Shown: positions 16,945-27,400 of the stretch, in pieces
Layout of the letters: every line of letters begins with the position of its first letter
How positions within the stretch are numbered: the stretch's first letter is position 1
Assembly: GCA_019635635.1 (NCBI GenBank)
Contig: JAHBZB010000001.1
Coordinates: forward strand, 1-64,000
DNA: 64,000 nucleotides
Direction of reading: 5' to 3'
Origin: Xanthobacteraceae bacterium
GTDB taxonomy: Bacteria; Pseudomonadota; Alphaproteobacteria; Rhizobiales; Xanthobacteraceae
Translations under genes and position numbers: made by a program
Notes under the pieces: model-generated
What the model saw: only the letters and a program-made list of their open reading frames with translations
Databases searched by the model: none
What the model was told of the DNA's origin: nothing

Positions 16945-17670
16945 TCAGTTCAGCGATTTCGGCCACTGGCCGGCTTCGATCTTGGAAGCGGCAATCACGG
17001 CCTGGGTGCGGCTTTCGACGCCGAGCTTCTGCAAGATCGCGGAGACATGCGCCTTCACGGTCGCTTCGGAAACCGTCAGCTCGAACGCGATCTGCTTGTT
17101 CAGCAAACCTTCCGACAGCATCATCAAGACGCGCACCTGCTGCGGGGTCAGCGTCGCAAGGCGCGCGACCAGATCGCGCGTTTCCTTGTCTTCAGTCGAG
17201 GTGAGATCGACATCCGGCGGAGTCCAGACGCCGCCGTCGAGCACCTTGTGGATCGCAACCCGCATTACATCGACGCTCAGCGTCTTCGGCACGAAGCCCG
17301 ACGCGCCGAATTCCATGCAGCGGCGGATGACGTCCGGCTCCTCGTTCGCAGAAACCACGACAACCGGTACGCCCGGAAACTGCGCACGGAGATAAAGCAG
17401 GCCCGAGAAGCCGCGAACGCCCGGCATCGAGAGATCGAGCAGCACAAGGTCCATGTCGCCCTCGCGCTCGAGCAGGCCCTGCAATTCCTCGAAGCCGCCG
17501 GCTTCGAAAATCCTGGTGGCGACGAATTGCTGGCCGACCGCTTCCTTCAGCGCGCCGCGAAACAGCGGATGATCGTCCGCAATCACGAAACGATAGGACG
17601 CGGTCGGGTCCACCTTGGAAATGCCCTGCGCCACGGAGGAAGCCTGCTGTGTCATCGGAGCGTTACTCAT
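16945..17670 (-). CDS. NarL/LuxR-family response regulator (CrbR/ErdR-like)
   Basis: 241 residues from the ATG at 17670; an upstream in-frame TTG would add seven. The receiver domain has acidic residues in VIADDHPLF, phospho-acceptor Asp in LVLLDLSMPG, and Lys in GFVPKTLS. The C-terminal LuxR helix-turn-helix reads LTPQQVRVLMMLSEGLLNKQIA and VSEATVKAHVSAIL. It converges with the symporter-kinase gene, 12 bases away, and is its probable partner by analogy with the CrbS-CrbR and MxtR-ErdR pairs. Targets are not visible here. Confidence 0.88.
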   Translation of the reverse strand: MSNAPMTQQASSVAQGISKVDPTASYRFVIADDHPLFRGALKEAVGQQFVATRIFEAGGFEELQGLLEREGDMDLVLLDLSMPGVRGFSGLLYLRAQFPGVPVVVVSANEEPDVIRRCMEFGASGFVPKTLSVDVMRVAIHKVLDGGVWTPPDVDLTSTEDKETRDLVARLATLTPQQVRVLMMLSEGLLNKQIAFELTVSEATVKAHVSAILQKLGVESRTQAVIAASKIEAGQWPKSLN

Positions 17671-17821
17671 ACGCCGGAAGTGCGAATGCAAGCCATTGTT
17701 TCCCCCCGGCGAAATCCGAGCAAGGCCGCGGCGCGGTTAGGCTTACCGTCGCCCGCCGGCCGGCCGAAGGCCAAGGAAACAGGATTTTATAAATATTTCA
17801 AATGGTTAAGACGCGAAGCGG

Positions 17822-18253
17822 TCAGGACTTGTTTCGCGGTGTGTCGGCTTCCCAATCCTTTTTCAGGTTTTCGACGACACCGCGAAAGCGCTTCATCATC
17901 TTTTCGAAGAAGCCCATGACCTGCTCGATCTCCTGATCGGAAGGCGCGCGGAAGCGGCTGCCCGGCTCGTTCGTCTGCCGCTCCAGTATCGCGACGCGGT
18001 CGGTCAGCCGCTTGATCTCCGCTTCGAGCGCGGCGCGGTCGTCGGCCACCGTTTCGCAGCTCCACGCGGTTTCGCGCTCGCGGCAGAAGGACACCTGCCC
18101 AGTCTGCGCATCGAGCCGCAGGAAGCCGCCTTCGACCTTCTGCAACTTGAAGCGCCAGCTATCGTTCGGCGATGCCGGCGTCTGCGCGGACGCGCTCACC
18201 GAGGCGAGCGACGCCGCGAAAGCAAGAGCAAAAATTGCAGCCGCAGTTTTCAT
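17822..18253 (-). CDS. Exported hypothetical protein with coiled coil
   Basis: 143 residues from the ATG at 18253, preceded by GAGGA; the open frame upstream is unrelated. Residues 1-24 are a classical Sec signal peptide (MKTAAAIFALAFAASLASVS, cleavage near SAQ). The mature part has a Cys pair (VSFCRERETAWSCE), a coiled coil around DDRAALEAEIKRLTDRVAILE, and a charged C-terminus. It is probably periplasmic. I do not recognise a named family. It is a single gene between the regulator and the terminator that follows fadJ. Confidence 0.7.
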   Translation of the reverse strand: MKTAAAIFALAFAASLASVSASAQTPASPNDSWRFKLQKVEGGFLRLDAQTGQVSFCRERETAWSCETVADDRAALEAEIKRLTDRVAILERQTNEPGSRFRAPSDQEIEQVMGFFEKMMKRFRGVVENLKKDWEADTPRNKS

Positions 18254-18301
18254 GACGGTTCCTCGGTCGCTCCTGACAATCCCTTCGCCGGAAAATGGAA
18301 A

Positions 18302-18331
18302 CGCTCCCCGCACATTCAAGTGCGGGGAGCG
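18302..18331 (-). terminator. Rho-independent terminator of the fad operon
   Basis: Perfect 12-bp stem CGCTCCCCGCAC / GTGCGGGGAGCG with loop ATTCAA. On the minus strand it is followed by TTTCCATTTTCC. It lies about 80 bases past the fadJ stop and just before the next minus-strand gene. Confidence 0.75.
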
Positions 18332-18357
18332 CAATCTTGTTCCTGCATTTTGGCTTT

Positions 18358-18406
18358 CGCGTGATCCTTATCCGAAAACCGGTACCCACTTTTCGGGGAT
18401 CACGCG
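18358..18406. repeat. Intergenic palindromic repeat element
   Basis: Outer arms CGCGTGATCC (18358-18367) and GGATCACGCG (18397-18406) and inner arms CCGAAAA (18372-18378) and TTTTCGG (18390-18396) form a long near-continuous hairpin starting 3 bases past the fadJ stop. The core, TCCGAAAACCGGTACCCACT, closely resembles dispersed palindromic repeats I know from Bradyrhizobium-like genomes. It probably also stabilises the 3' end of the mRNA. Confidence 0.65.
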
Positions 18407-18409
18407 TGT

Positions 18410-20626
18410 CTAGGCGGCCGCCTTTTCGTTCTTCTTCGGCGCGAAGCGGCCGTAGAAGGTTTCGCCCTTGGCTGCCATTTCTTTCAGCAAGGCATTCGGC
18501 GCGAAGCGCGGACCCTGCTTGCCGGCGAGCTTCTCGCAGAGTGCGACGAAGTTCTTCACGCCCATGAAGTCGATATAGGAGAGCGTGCCGCCGGTGAACG
18601 GCGCGAAGCCGAAGCCGAGGATCGAGCCGACATCGCCTTCGCGCACATCGGTGATCACGCCCTCCTCGACGCAGCGCGCGGTCTCGAGCGCCTGAATGAC
18701 GAGGAAGCGCTGCTTCAGTTCTTCGACATTATAAGTTTCCGCAGGGCGCGGCTCGCCGACGATCTCGTAGATGCCCTGCCACAGCTTCTTCGGGCCTTTC
18801 TCCGGATAGTCGTAGAAGCCCTTGCCGTTCTTGCGGCCGAAGCGCTGGCGCTTCTCGACCATTTCCTCGAGCAACGCTTCCTGCTTCGGATCGATCGCGG
18901 CCTCGCCGAGATCGGCTTTCGTGGCTTTCAGAATTTTCCACGCGAGATCGACCGCGACTTCGTCGTTCAGCGACAGCGGGCCGACCGGCATGCCGGCCAT
19001 GCGGCCCACGTTCTCGACCATCGGCGCAGGCACGCCCTCGGTCAGCATCATGTGGCCTTCGCGGATGTAAGTGCCGACCACGCGCGAGGTGTAGAAGCCG
19101 CGCGAGTCCTCGACCACGATCGGCGTCTTCTTGATCGCGCGCACGTAATCGAGCGCAACCGCGACCGCCTTGTCGCCGGTTTCCTTGCCCTTGATGATTT
19201 CGACCAGCATCATCTTCTCGACCGGCGAGAAGAAGTGGATACCGACGAAGCGCTTCCGGTCCTTCGACATCTCGGCGAGCGAAGTGATCGGCAACGTCGA
19301 GGTGTTGGAGCCGAAGGTCGCGTCGGCGCGGATGACGGCATCGACCTTCGCAATTACTTCCGCCTTCACTTTGCGGTCTTCGAACACCGCTTCGACCACG
19401 AGATCGACGTCCTTGATGTCGTCGTAGTTCGCGGTCGCCTTCACGCGGGCGAGCAGCTTTTCCTTGTCGGCTGCGGTCGCGCGGCCCTTCTTGATGCGGC
19501 CGTCGATCACGCTTTCGACATGCGCCTTGCCCTTGTCGGCGGCGGCCTGATCGCGGTCCACGAGCACGACTTCGATCCCGGCATCGGCGGTGACGTAGGC
19601 GATGCCCGCACCCATGAAGCCCGCGCCGAGGACGGCGACCTTCTTGATGTTGCTCGCCGGAACGCCCGCCGGGCGGCGCGCACCCTTGTTCAATTCCTGC
19701 ATCGAGATGAACAGCGAGCGGATCATGGCCGCCGCTTCCTTCGATTGCAGGATGTGCGCGAACCAGCGCGACTCGACCTTCAGCGCAAGGTCCATCGGCA
19801 ATTGCAGGCCGTCATAGACACACTGGAGAATGGCTTTGGCCGCCGGATAGTTGTCGTAGGTCTCGCGGCGCAGAATCGCGTTCGCCGGCGGGAACACCAT
19901 CATGCCGGCCTTCGAGAACACCGGGCCGCCCGGCAGCTTGAAGCCGTCGACGTCCCAAGGCTGCACGCCCTTGCCGCCGTTCTTGATCCAGGCTTTCGCG
20001 GTTTCGATCAGCTTGTCCTGCGGCACGATCTCGTCGACGAGCTTCATCTTGAGCGCCTTATCGGCGCGCAGCGCCTCGCCCTTGAAGAGCATCTGGAGCG
20101 CATCCTGCGTCGGCACGATCCTGGGCACGCGCTGCGTACCGCCGGCACCCGGGAAGAGACCGACCTTCACTTCGGGAAGACCGAGGCGCAGCTTCGGATT
20201 GTCGCTCACCACGCGATGATGACAGGCGAGCGCGAGTTCGAACGCGCCGCCCATCGCAGTTCCGTTCACGGCTGCAACCCAAGGCTTGCCGGAAGTTTCC
20301 AGCTTGCGGTAGGTGCGCGACATGCCGCTCGACTGCTCGAGCAGGAATTTGTTCGCGGCTTCTTCGCCTTTTTCCTTAACGAGCTTCTTGAAGGTGTCGC
20401 CCATGGTCTCGAGCATGGTGAGATCGGCGCCGCCAGAGAAAGTGTCTTTCCCAGAAGTAACGACGACGCCCTTCACCTTCGCATCGGCGGAGAGCTTATC
20501 GACGATGTCGGTGAGCTCGGTCATGACGTCGGCCGAGAACACATTCATCGAACGGTCCGGCATGTTCCAGGTGACGAGCGCGATGCCGTCGCCATCCACG
20601 TCCAGCGTGAAATTCTTGTAGGCCAT
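18410..20626 (-). CDS. fadJ: Bifunctional enoyl-CoA hydratase / 3-hydroxyacyl-CoA dehydrogenase
   Basis: 738 residues, the size of FadB/FadJ alpha subunits. The N-terminal crotonase domain has [10 protein letters not shown] and a [18 protein letters not shown] oxyanion region; a Rossmann NAD fold follows ([16 protein letters not shown], about residue 328), then the 3-hydroxyacyl-CoA dehydrogenase domains ([28 protein letters not shown]). It performs the hydration and oxidation steps of beta-oxidation. Last gene of the merR-acyl-CoA dehydrogenase-fadA-fadJ operon, 42 bases after fadA, with GGGAGG before its ATG. FadJ versus FadB is a naming choice; the function is the same. Confidence 0.93.
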   Translation of the reverse strand: MAYKNFTLDVDGDGIALVTWNMPDRSMNVFSADVMTELTDIVDKLSADAKVKGVVVTSGKDTFSGGADLTMLETMGDTFKKLVKEKGEEAANKFLLEQSSGMSRTYRKLETSGKPWVAAVNGTAMGGAFELALACHHRVVSDNPKLRLGLPEVKVGLFPGAGGTQRVPRIVPTQDALQMLFKGEALRADKALKMKLVDEIVPQDKLIETAKAWIKNGGKGVQPWDVDGFKLPGGPVFSKAGMMVFPPANAILRRETYDNYPAAKAILQCVYDGLQLPMDLALKVESRWFAHILQSKEAAAMIRSLFISMQELNKGARRPAGVPASNIKKVAVLGAGFMGAGIAYVTADAGIEVVLVDRDQAAADKGKAHVESVIDGRIKKGRATAADKEKLLARVKATANYDDIKDVDLVVEAVFEDRKVKAEVIAKVDAVIRADATFGSNTSTLPITSLAEMSKDRKRFVGIHFFSPVEKMMLVEIIKGKETGDKAVAVALDYVRAIKKTPIVVEDSRGFYTSRVVGTYIREGHMMLTEGVPAPMVENVGRMAGMPVGPLSLNDEVAVDLAWKILKATKADLGEAAIDPKQEALLEEMVEKRQRFGRKNGKGFYDYPEKGPKKLWQGIYEIVGEPRPAETYNVEELKQRFLVIQALETARCVEEGVITDVREGDVGSILGFGFAPFTGGTLSYIDFMGVKNFVALCEKLAGKQGPRFAPNALLKEMAAKGETFYGRFAPKKNEKAAA

Positions 20627-20668
20627 GATTTCCTCCCGTCGCTTTCCGTTATGCGCGGATAAGCGCGA

Positions 20669-21877
20669 TCAAACGCGTTCGATGATGGTTGCGGTGCCCA
20701 TGCCGGCGCCGATGCAGAGCGTGACGAGCGCGGTCGACTTGCCCCGGCGCTCGAGTTCGTCGAGCACGGTGCCGAAGATCATCGCGCCGGTGGCACCCAA
20801 GGGGTGACCCATCGCGATCGCGCCGCCGCAGACGTTGATCTTCTCGCGCGGGATATTGAAGGCCTGCATGTAGCGCAGGACCACGGAAGCGAAGGCTTCG
20901 TTGAGCTCGAAGAGGTCGATGTCGTTCACCGACATCTTCGCTTTCTTGAGCAACTTCTCGGTCACATCGACCGGGCCGGTCAGCATGATCGCAGGCTCCG
21001 AGCCGATATTGGCGAATGCCCGGATTTTCGCGCGGGGTTTCAAGCCCGCCTTCTTGCCGGCCTCGGCATTGCCGATCAGCACGGCCGCGGCGCCGTCAAC
21101 GATGCCCGACGAGTTGCCGGCGTGATGCACGTAATTGATCGCCTCGACTTCCGGATGTGCCTGAATCGCCACGGCTGCGAAGCCGCCGAACTCGCCCATC
21201 TGCGGGAACGAAGGCTTCAACTGCGCAAGCGACTGCATGTCGGTCGTCGGGCGCATGTGCTCGTCGTGGTCGAGGATCGTGATACCGTTCACGTCCTTCA
21301 CCGGCACGATGGATTTCTTGAAGCGGCCTTCCTTCCAGCTTTGCGCCGCAAGCTTCTGGCTTTCGACCGAATACTGGTCGACGTCGTCGCGCGAGAAGCC
21401 GTATTTGGTCGCGATCAGATCCGCCGAGACGCCCTGCGGCATGAAGTAGGACTTCACCGCGATTTGCGGGTCCATCGGCCAGGCACCGCCCGACGCGCCC
21501 ATGCCGACGCGCGACATCGCCTCGACGCCGCCGCCGATGGTCATGTCGTGCTGGCCGGACATCACCTGCGCGGCAGCGAAATTCACCGCGTCCAGACCGG
21601 ACGCACAGAAGCGATTGATCTGCACACCCGGAACGTGATTCCCGTAGTCGGCGTTGAGTGCCGCGGCGCGCGCAATGTCGGAGCCGGCTTCGGCGACCGG
21701 ATCGACGCAGCCGAGAATGACGTCATCGACCAAGTGCGTGTCGAGATTGTTGCGCTCCTTGATCGCGCGGAGCGCGGTGGTCGCGAGCGAAAGCGTCGAG
21801 ACTTCGTGGAGCGAGCCGTCCTTCTTGCCGCGGCCGCGCGGGGTACGAACTGCGTCGTAAACGAATGCTTCGGTCAT
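20669..21877 (-). CDS. fadA: Acetyl-CoA C-acyltransferase (thiolase)
   Basis: 402 residues, full-length thiolase. The nucleophilic Cys lies in [12 protein letters not shown] (about residue 88), NEAFASV and [15 protein letters not shown] supply the active-site His, and [15 protein letters not shown] holds the second catalytic Cys. It cleaves 3-oxoacyl-CoA to acetyl-CoA and a shortened acyl-CoA, working with fadJ as the beta partner. ATG start with GGGAGA upstream, 32 bases after the acyl-CoA dehydrogenase gene. Confidence 0.95.
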   Translation of the reverse strand: MTEAFVYDAVRTPRGRGKKDGSLHEVSTLSLATTALRAIKERNNLDTHLVDDVILGCVDPVAEAGSDIARAAALNADYGNHVPGVQINRFCASGLDAVNFAAAQVMSGQHDMTIGGGVEAMSRVGMGASGGAWPMDPQIAVKSYFMPQGVSADLIATKYGFSRDDVDQYSVESQKLAAQSWKEGRFKKSIVPVKDVNGITILDHDEHMRPTTDMQSLAQLKPSFPQMGEFGGFAAVAIQAHPEVEAINYVHHAGNSSGIVDGAAAVLIGNAEAGKKAGLKPRAKIRAFANIGSEPAIMLTGPVDVTEKLLKKAKMSVNDIDLFELNEAFASVVLRYMQAFNIPREKINVCGGAIAMGHPLGATGAMIFGTVLDELERRGKSTALVTLCIGAGMGTATIIERV

Positions 21878-21909
21878 TGGCGTCTCCCGTTTGTTTTACC
21901 TGCGAAGCG

Positions 21910-23700
21910 TCAGAACGCTTCGGCGGGCATATCCATCAGATTATCGGCGCCGGACTGGATGCGCTTCAGGTGCGCGCCGGTTTCCGGCAACATGCGTTCG
22001 ACGAAGAATTTCGCGGTCAGAAGTTTCGCGTCCATCGCGGGCGCGGAACCGTTGCCGTTCTTCTTTGCGAGCGCGGTCTTCGCCATCTGCGCCCACATAT
22101 AACCCAGCGCCACGAGCCCGAAGAGGTGCATGTAATCATAAGAGCCTGCACCGGCATTGTCGGGGCGCTTCATGGCATTCTGCATGAACCACATGGTCGC
22201 GCCCTGGAGATGCTTCAAGCTCTCCCCGAGCGGCGCGACGAAGGGCTTCATCTTCTCGTCGGCTTCGTTTTCCTTCACGAAACCAGAGACTTCGTTGAAG
22301 AATGCGGTAATCGCACGGCCGCCATCCTTGGGCAGCTTGCGGCCGACGAGGTCGAGCGCCTGAATGCCATTCGCGCCCTCGTAGATCATGGCGATGCGTG
22401 CGTCGCGCACGAACTGTTCCATGCCGTGCTCGGCGATATAGCCGTGACCGCCGAACACCTGTTGCGCCATGACCGCGTTCTGGAAGCCCAGATCGGTCAT
22501 CACGCCTTTGAGGATCGGCGTCAGAATGCCCATGTAGTCGTCGGCGATCTGCTTCGTCTTTTCGTCGGGCGAGCGCGACAACAGGTCGGCCTGCAACGCA
22601 ATCCAGATCATCAGCGCGCGGCCGCCTTCGTTCACGGCCTTCATGGTCATCAGATTCCGGCGGATGTCCGGATGCACGATGATCGGATCGGCCGGCTTGT
22701 CCGGCGCCTTCACGCCGGCGATGGAGCGGCCCTGCAGGCGGTCCTTCGCGTAAGTGACCGCGTTCTGGTAGGCGACCTCGCCCTGTGCGAGACCCTGAAT
22801 GCCGACCCCGAGACGCGCGTCGTTCATCATCACGAACATCGCGGGGAGCCCGCGGTTTTCCTCGCCGACCAGCCAGCCGGTCGCGCCGTCATAGTTCATG
22901 ACGCAGGTGGAATTGCCGTGAATGCCCATCTTGTGCTCGATCGAGCCGCAGATCAGCGCATTGCGCTCGCCAACGCCGCCGTCTTTCGTCGGAATGAATT
23001 TCGGCACGACGAACAGCGAAATGCCCTTGACGCCTTCCGGTGCGCCTTCGATGCGCGCAAGTACGAGATGCACGATGTTCTCGGCGAGATCGTGCTCGCC
23101 GGCGGAAATGAAAATCTTGGTGCCGGTGATCTTATAGGAGCCGTCGGACTGCTTCGCGGCTTTGGTCTTGATGAGGCCGAGATCGGTGCCGCAATGCGGC
23201 TCGGTCAGGTTCATCGTGCCGGTCCACTGGCCGCCGATCATCTTAGGCAGATAAATGTCGCGCAGTTCTTCGGTGCCGTGCGTGCGGAGTGCGCGCACCG
23301 CACCCAGCGTCAGGCCCGGATACATCGAGAAGGCCATGTTCGAGCTGCATAGATATTCATTCATGGCAGCGCCGATCACGAAGGGAAGTCCCTGCCCGCC
23401 GTACTTCTCGTCGGCCGACAAACCGATCCAGCCGCCGTCGGCCATCTGCTTGTAGGCTTCCTTGAAGCCGGTCGGCGTCGTCACCGAGCCGTCGGCCGCG
23501 CGCTTGCAGCCTTCGCGATCGCCGACCTGATTGAGCGGCGCCAGTACTTCCTCGCAGAACTTTCCGCCTTCGGAGAGCACCGCCTCGATCGTGTCGGGGG
23601 TGGCGTCGGCGAAGCCCGGCAGATTGTCGTAGCGCGCGATATTGAAGACGTCGCGCAGCAGGAACATCGTGTCTTCGACGGGGGCTTTATAGCTCGGCAT
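21910..23700 (-). CDS. Acyl-CoA dehydrogenase with C-terminal extension
   Basis: 596 residues, longer than standard 380-residue enzymes because of a C-terminal helical domain, as in the DmdC-like branch. The flavin-binding region includes MNLTEPHCGTDLG and TGTKIFISAGEHD; the catalytic-base Glu probably lies in IAMIYEGANGIQALDLVGRKL. It oxidises an acyl-CoA to the trans-2-enoyl-CoA and feeds electrons to ETF. It starts the enzyme part of the fad operon, 30 bases after merR. DmdC-like (methylmercaptopropionyl-CoA) activity is possible by family, but the fadA/fadJ context points to fatty acids. Confidence 0.9.
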   Translation of the reverse strand: MPSYKAPVEDTMFLLRDVFNIARYDNLPGFADATPDTIEAVLSEGGKFCEEVLAPLNQVGDREGCKRAADGSVTTPTGFKEAYKQMADGGWIGLSADEKYGGQGLPFVIGAAMNEYLCSSNMAFSMYPGLTLGAVRALRTHGTEELRDIYLPKMIGGQWTGTMNLTEPHCGTDLGLIKTKAAKQSDGSYKITGTKIFISAGEHDLAENIVHLVLARIEGAPEGVKGISLFVVPKFIPTKDGGVGERNALICGSIEHKMGIHGNSTCVMNYDGATGWLVGEENRGLPAMFVMMNDARLGVGIQGLAQGEVAYQNAVTYAKDRLQGRSIAGVKAPDKPADPIIVHPDIRRNLMTMKAVNEGGRALMIWIALQADLLSRSPDEKTKQIADDYMGILTPILKGVMTDLGFQNAVMAQQVFGGHGYIAEHGMEQFVRDARIAMIYEGANGIQALDLVGRKLPKDGGRAITAFFNEVSGFVKENEADEKMKPFVAPLGESLKHLQGATMWFMQNAMKRPDNAGAGSYDYMHLFGLVALGYMWAQMAKTALAKKNGNGSAPAMDAKLLTAKFFVERMLPETGAHLKRIQSGADNLMDMPAEAF

Positions 23701-23730
23701 CTTATCGCTCCGGAATCGCTAGTTTTCGGA

Positions 23731-24219
23731 TTACGCGGACGTGCCGCGCTCTTTCAGCATTTCGGCGAGCGATTTGCTCGCGCGCTCCATCGCCTGGATC
23801 GCTTCGTCGATCTCGGCACGCTGCTGCTTCAGGCGCTCGATGCGCTCGTTGAAGCGGGCGTAGGATACTTTGAGTTGTGTGACGCGGCCGTCACCTAGAT
23901 CGTAGAGATCGAGCATGGAGCGAATCTCCTCGAGCGAGAAACCGACCCTTTTGCCCATCAATACGAGCTTGAGGCGCGCGCGGTCGCGGCGGGAATAAAG
24001 CCGCTCCTGCCCCTGACGCTCGGGCGCCAGCAGTTCCTTCTCTTCATAGAAGCGCAGGGTGCGCGCCGTGACCTCGAATTCGCGGGCGAGGTCGCGGATC
24101 GTGAAGACCTGCTGGTTCGCGCGCTCGGGGGCGCCGCTGTGGTGGTCGAATTCGGCCCAGAGGTCGCGGGAATGCGAGTCGGCCGGAACGGCAGCTTCGA
24201 TTTTCTGAACTTGGCCCAT
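23731..24219 (-). CDS. MerR-family regulator of the beta-oxidation operon
   Basis: 162 residues. An approximately 35-residue N-terminal extension precedes the MerR helix-turn-helix (FTIRDLAREFEVTARTLRFYEEKELL), then RLYSRRDRARLKLVLMGKRVGFSLEEI and a coiled-coil dimerisation helix. The C-terminus lacks Cys, so it is not a metal sensor; the form resembles LiuR-type regulators of acyl-CoA catabolism. First gene of the operon, with a 14-bp palindrome 62 bases upstream of the start that is its likely operator, implying autoregulation. Confidence 0.88.
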   Translation of the reverse strand: MGQVQKIEAAVPADSHSRDLWAEFDHHSGAPERANQQVFTIRDLAREFEVTARTLRFYEEKELLAPERQGQERLYSRRDRARLKLVLMGKRVGFSLEEIRSMLDLYDLGDGRVTQLKVSYARFNERIERLKQQRAEIDEAIQAMERASKSLAEMLKERGTSA

Positions 24220-24280
24220 TCTTGTCTCCCTTGGCGTATGGCCGGAAGGGGTCGGCCACAGGGTGACGCTAAGGTACCTC

Positions 24281-24298
24281 CGTTTACGTAAACGTCAA
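24281..24298 (-). promoter_or_regulatory. MerR-type operator and -35 element of the fad operon
   Basis: CGTTTACGTAAACG at 24281-24294 is a perfect 14-bp palindrome. On the minus strand a TTGACG -35 element (24298-24293) overlaps its edge. A weak -10-like TTAGCG follows after a 20-base spacer, the long spacing typical of MerR-controlled promoters. The palindrome resembles the operators I recall for LiuR-type regulators. Confidence 0.65.
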
Positions 24299-24481
24299 GC
24301 TGAATCTTAACCGGCAGGACACAGCGCCCCGGCAATCGGCTGCACTCCTTAAGGAAATCTGCCCCGGGCGAGGAAAATTAACCCAGCATTTACCGTAACT
24401 AACAAGATTCAGGGCGGCGGAGCGGCGCTGCCCGAGACCCCGACGCACCTCTATTCCAGCGCCCCGAAGATTGGATTTTTT

Positions 24482-27400
24482 ATGAGCGCAGGTGTGCCCT
24501 GGAGCGTCAGCGCGGTGGACCCCGATACCTGGGATGCCGCCCGCGAAGCTGCGCGCCGTGCCGGACTTTCGGTCGGCGAATGGCTGGAAGCGGCGATCCG
24601 TGAAAATGCGCGCGGCGGCCATGGCCGCGGGCGCAACCCCGCCACCAATTTCGACCAGCGCCTCGACGACCTCGCCGAGCAGATCAACATGCTTGCGCGC
24701 CGGAACGTGCATGTGCGTCCTGACCCGCAGCCGCAGCGCGAAAGCGGCAACGAACAGATCACCGCCTCGATCGACGCACTGACCGACCGCATCGAACAGA
24801 TGCTGGAAGGCGTGGAACGCGCGCAGCGCAGAAACGGCAATGACGAGATCAATGCCGCGATCCGCAAGCTCGACTCCCGCATCGAATCGATCCTGATCGA
24901 ACGCCCGGCGAAAGAACAGGATTCCGAAGTCGAGACCAAACTCGACGAAATGACGCGCGTGATTTCGCAGATGAGCGAGCGGCTGGAGCGCGAAGTCGGC
25001 GCCGCCGCTTATGCGCCGGTCTCGCAGCCGATTCCGACCGCCGACGAACTCGATGCCGCGGTCGCCGAGATCATGGAACGCCAGTCCATGCTCGACGGCA
25101 CGCCGATGCGCCGCATGCCGCAACGCGCGGCGGCTCCTGCGCAGCCCGCAGCCGCGGCGCCGCAATTCGCGGCGTTCGAGCGCCAGCTCAAGACGATTGC
25201 CGACGAAATGCAGTCGATCCGCAAATCGAACGCAAATGCGCGCAGCATGAGTGCACCGATCGCGGAACTGCGCCGCGACATCGCCGAACTCGCGCATACC
25301 ATGGCGGAACTGGCACCGCGCCGGACGCTGGAATCGCTCGAGCAGACGGTCGACGCGCTCGCGCGCAAGATCGACCGCTCGGCAAATGCAAAGCAGGATA
25401 ACCGCGCCGCGCAGTCGGTACTGACCGCGCTCGAGGAAATCCGCGAAGCGCTCGCGAATGTGCGGCCGCAGGAATCCTTCATCTCGGTCGAAGGCGACCT
25501 CAACGCGCTTTCCGACAAGCTGGATGTCATCAACGCGAAAAGCGTGGACGGCACCACGATCGCGCGGATCCAGAATCAGGTGCAGGAAGTCCGCGATCTG
25601 CTCGCCAATGCGCTCCCGGCGGAAAACCTCCAGGCCGTGGTCGCGCAGATCGAAACCATCGCGAGCAAGGTCGAGCGGGTTTCCTCGCCCGACGACAGCG
25701 GTGTCCGCGACATCGTCTCGAGCCTCGAGCATCGCATCGACTCGCTCGCGCAGCGCATCGAAATGAACGCGCAGTCGCCGTCGCTTGCCCCGCAGAATGA
25801 CGCGCTCGACCGCATCAACGAACGCCTCGACTCGCTCCAGACCGCGCTCGACCGCGCGGAAAACCCGATGGGTCTGGAAGAAACCATGCGCAGCGTGGTC
25901 GAGCGGCTGGATGCCTCGGAAGCGAAGCTCTCCAATCTCGGCGCGATCGAACGCGGCATTACCGATCTCTCGGAGCAATTCGACAAGGCGCGTGCGAACG
26001 CGATGGACGTTGCCGAGCGTGCTGCCAAGACCGCACTTCGTGAATTGCAGGCCGCGCGCCAGCAGATGCCGCAGCAGATCGCAGCGGCCCAGCAGACGGC
26101 TCCCGCCGATGTGCCGCCGGCCGTGCCCGCGAGCCAGAAACCGCTAGCCGGCGAAGCCGTGCCGCCGGGACGCATCACCCAGATCGTTTCGCCTGCCGAA
26201 ACCAACCAGCGCTTCACGCGCACGCCTCCAGTCACGGTCCGCTCCGCCGACGAATTCGTCGCGACCGACGGCCTTCCGGCCGATCACCCGCTCGAACCCG
26301 GCTCCGGCGCGCCGCGCTCGCGCACGACACCGGTGCAGCAACGCATCGCGCAGTCGGAGGCCGCGGTCGCCGACATCGCGCCGCGTAGCGATGCGAACGC
26401 GAAGACTTCCGACTTCATCGCCGCCGCGCGCCGCGCCGCGCAGGCTGCCGCCGCAGAAGCGATTGCCGAAGACAAGCCGGCCGATGCCAAGAAGGGCGCG
26501 ATCGCCGGTATCTTCGCGCGCTCGCGCCGCGCGGTGCTGCTCGGCCTCGTGGTCGCCATGCTCGGCTTCTCGGCGGTCCGCTTCTTTGATTTTGGCCTGC
26601 TCACCAACATCATCGGCAGCCACGAAACGGCGCCGACGCCGGTTCCCGAAAAGGAGACGCCTCCGGCCGCCCCGCAATCCGTTCCGCAGACGCAGCAGGA
26701 CGTGCCGCCGGACGTGAAACAGCGCTCGATGATCCCCGGCATCATCGATCCGATCGGCTCGCTCGCGCCGCCGGCCGGCCAGCTCATGCCGCAGCAGATG
26801 CTTTCGCTCTACGCCATGCCGGCCGCCGACAATTTAACCACGCAGAGCGTCAAGCAGACGCCGCAGAAATCGTCACAGCCGCAGACCCAGCCGCAGTCGG
26901 CGCAAACTCAGGCAAACGCAGCAAGTACGGCCCATCAGGATGACTCCGGCGAACTTCCCGCCAGCATCGGTAACGCAGCCCTGCGTCAAGCCGCGCTCCG
27001 GGGCGACGCCGACGCGGCCTTCGAAATCGGCGAGCGCTATCTCGGCGGCAAGGGCGTGCTCGTGGACATGGCACAAGCCGTCAAATGGTTCGAACGCGCG
27101 GCCGGGAAAGGTTCGCCAGCGGCTGCCTTCCGGCTCGGCATGGCTTACGAAAAAGGCCTCGGCACGCAGAAAGATCGTGCACGGGCGCGCACCAACTATG
27201 TGCTCGCCGCGGAGCGCGGCCACCTGAAGGCCATGCATAATCTTGCGGTCATGATCGTCGAGGACAGCTCGATCGCCGGCAAACAGCCCGATTATGCGAA
27301 TGCGATCCCCTGGTTCCGCAAGGCCGCCGAACGCGGGCTTCGCGACAGCCAGTACAATCTCGGCGTGATTTACGCCCGCGGGCTCGGCGGACCTGTAAAT

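Noticed and set aside
19052-20662. 536-codon open frame on the plus strand
   Set aside because: Antisense shadow of fadJ with Arg/His/Asp-biased composition and no domain; the same applies to the long plus-strand frames at 7657-9267, 10909-12519, 20804-22102 and 21865-23352.
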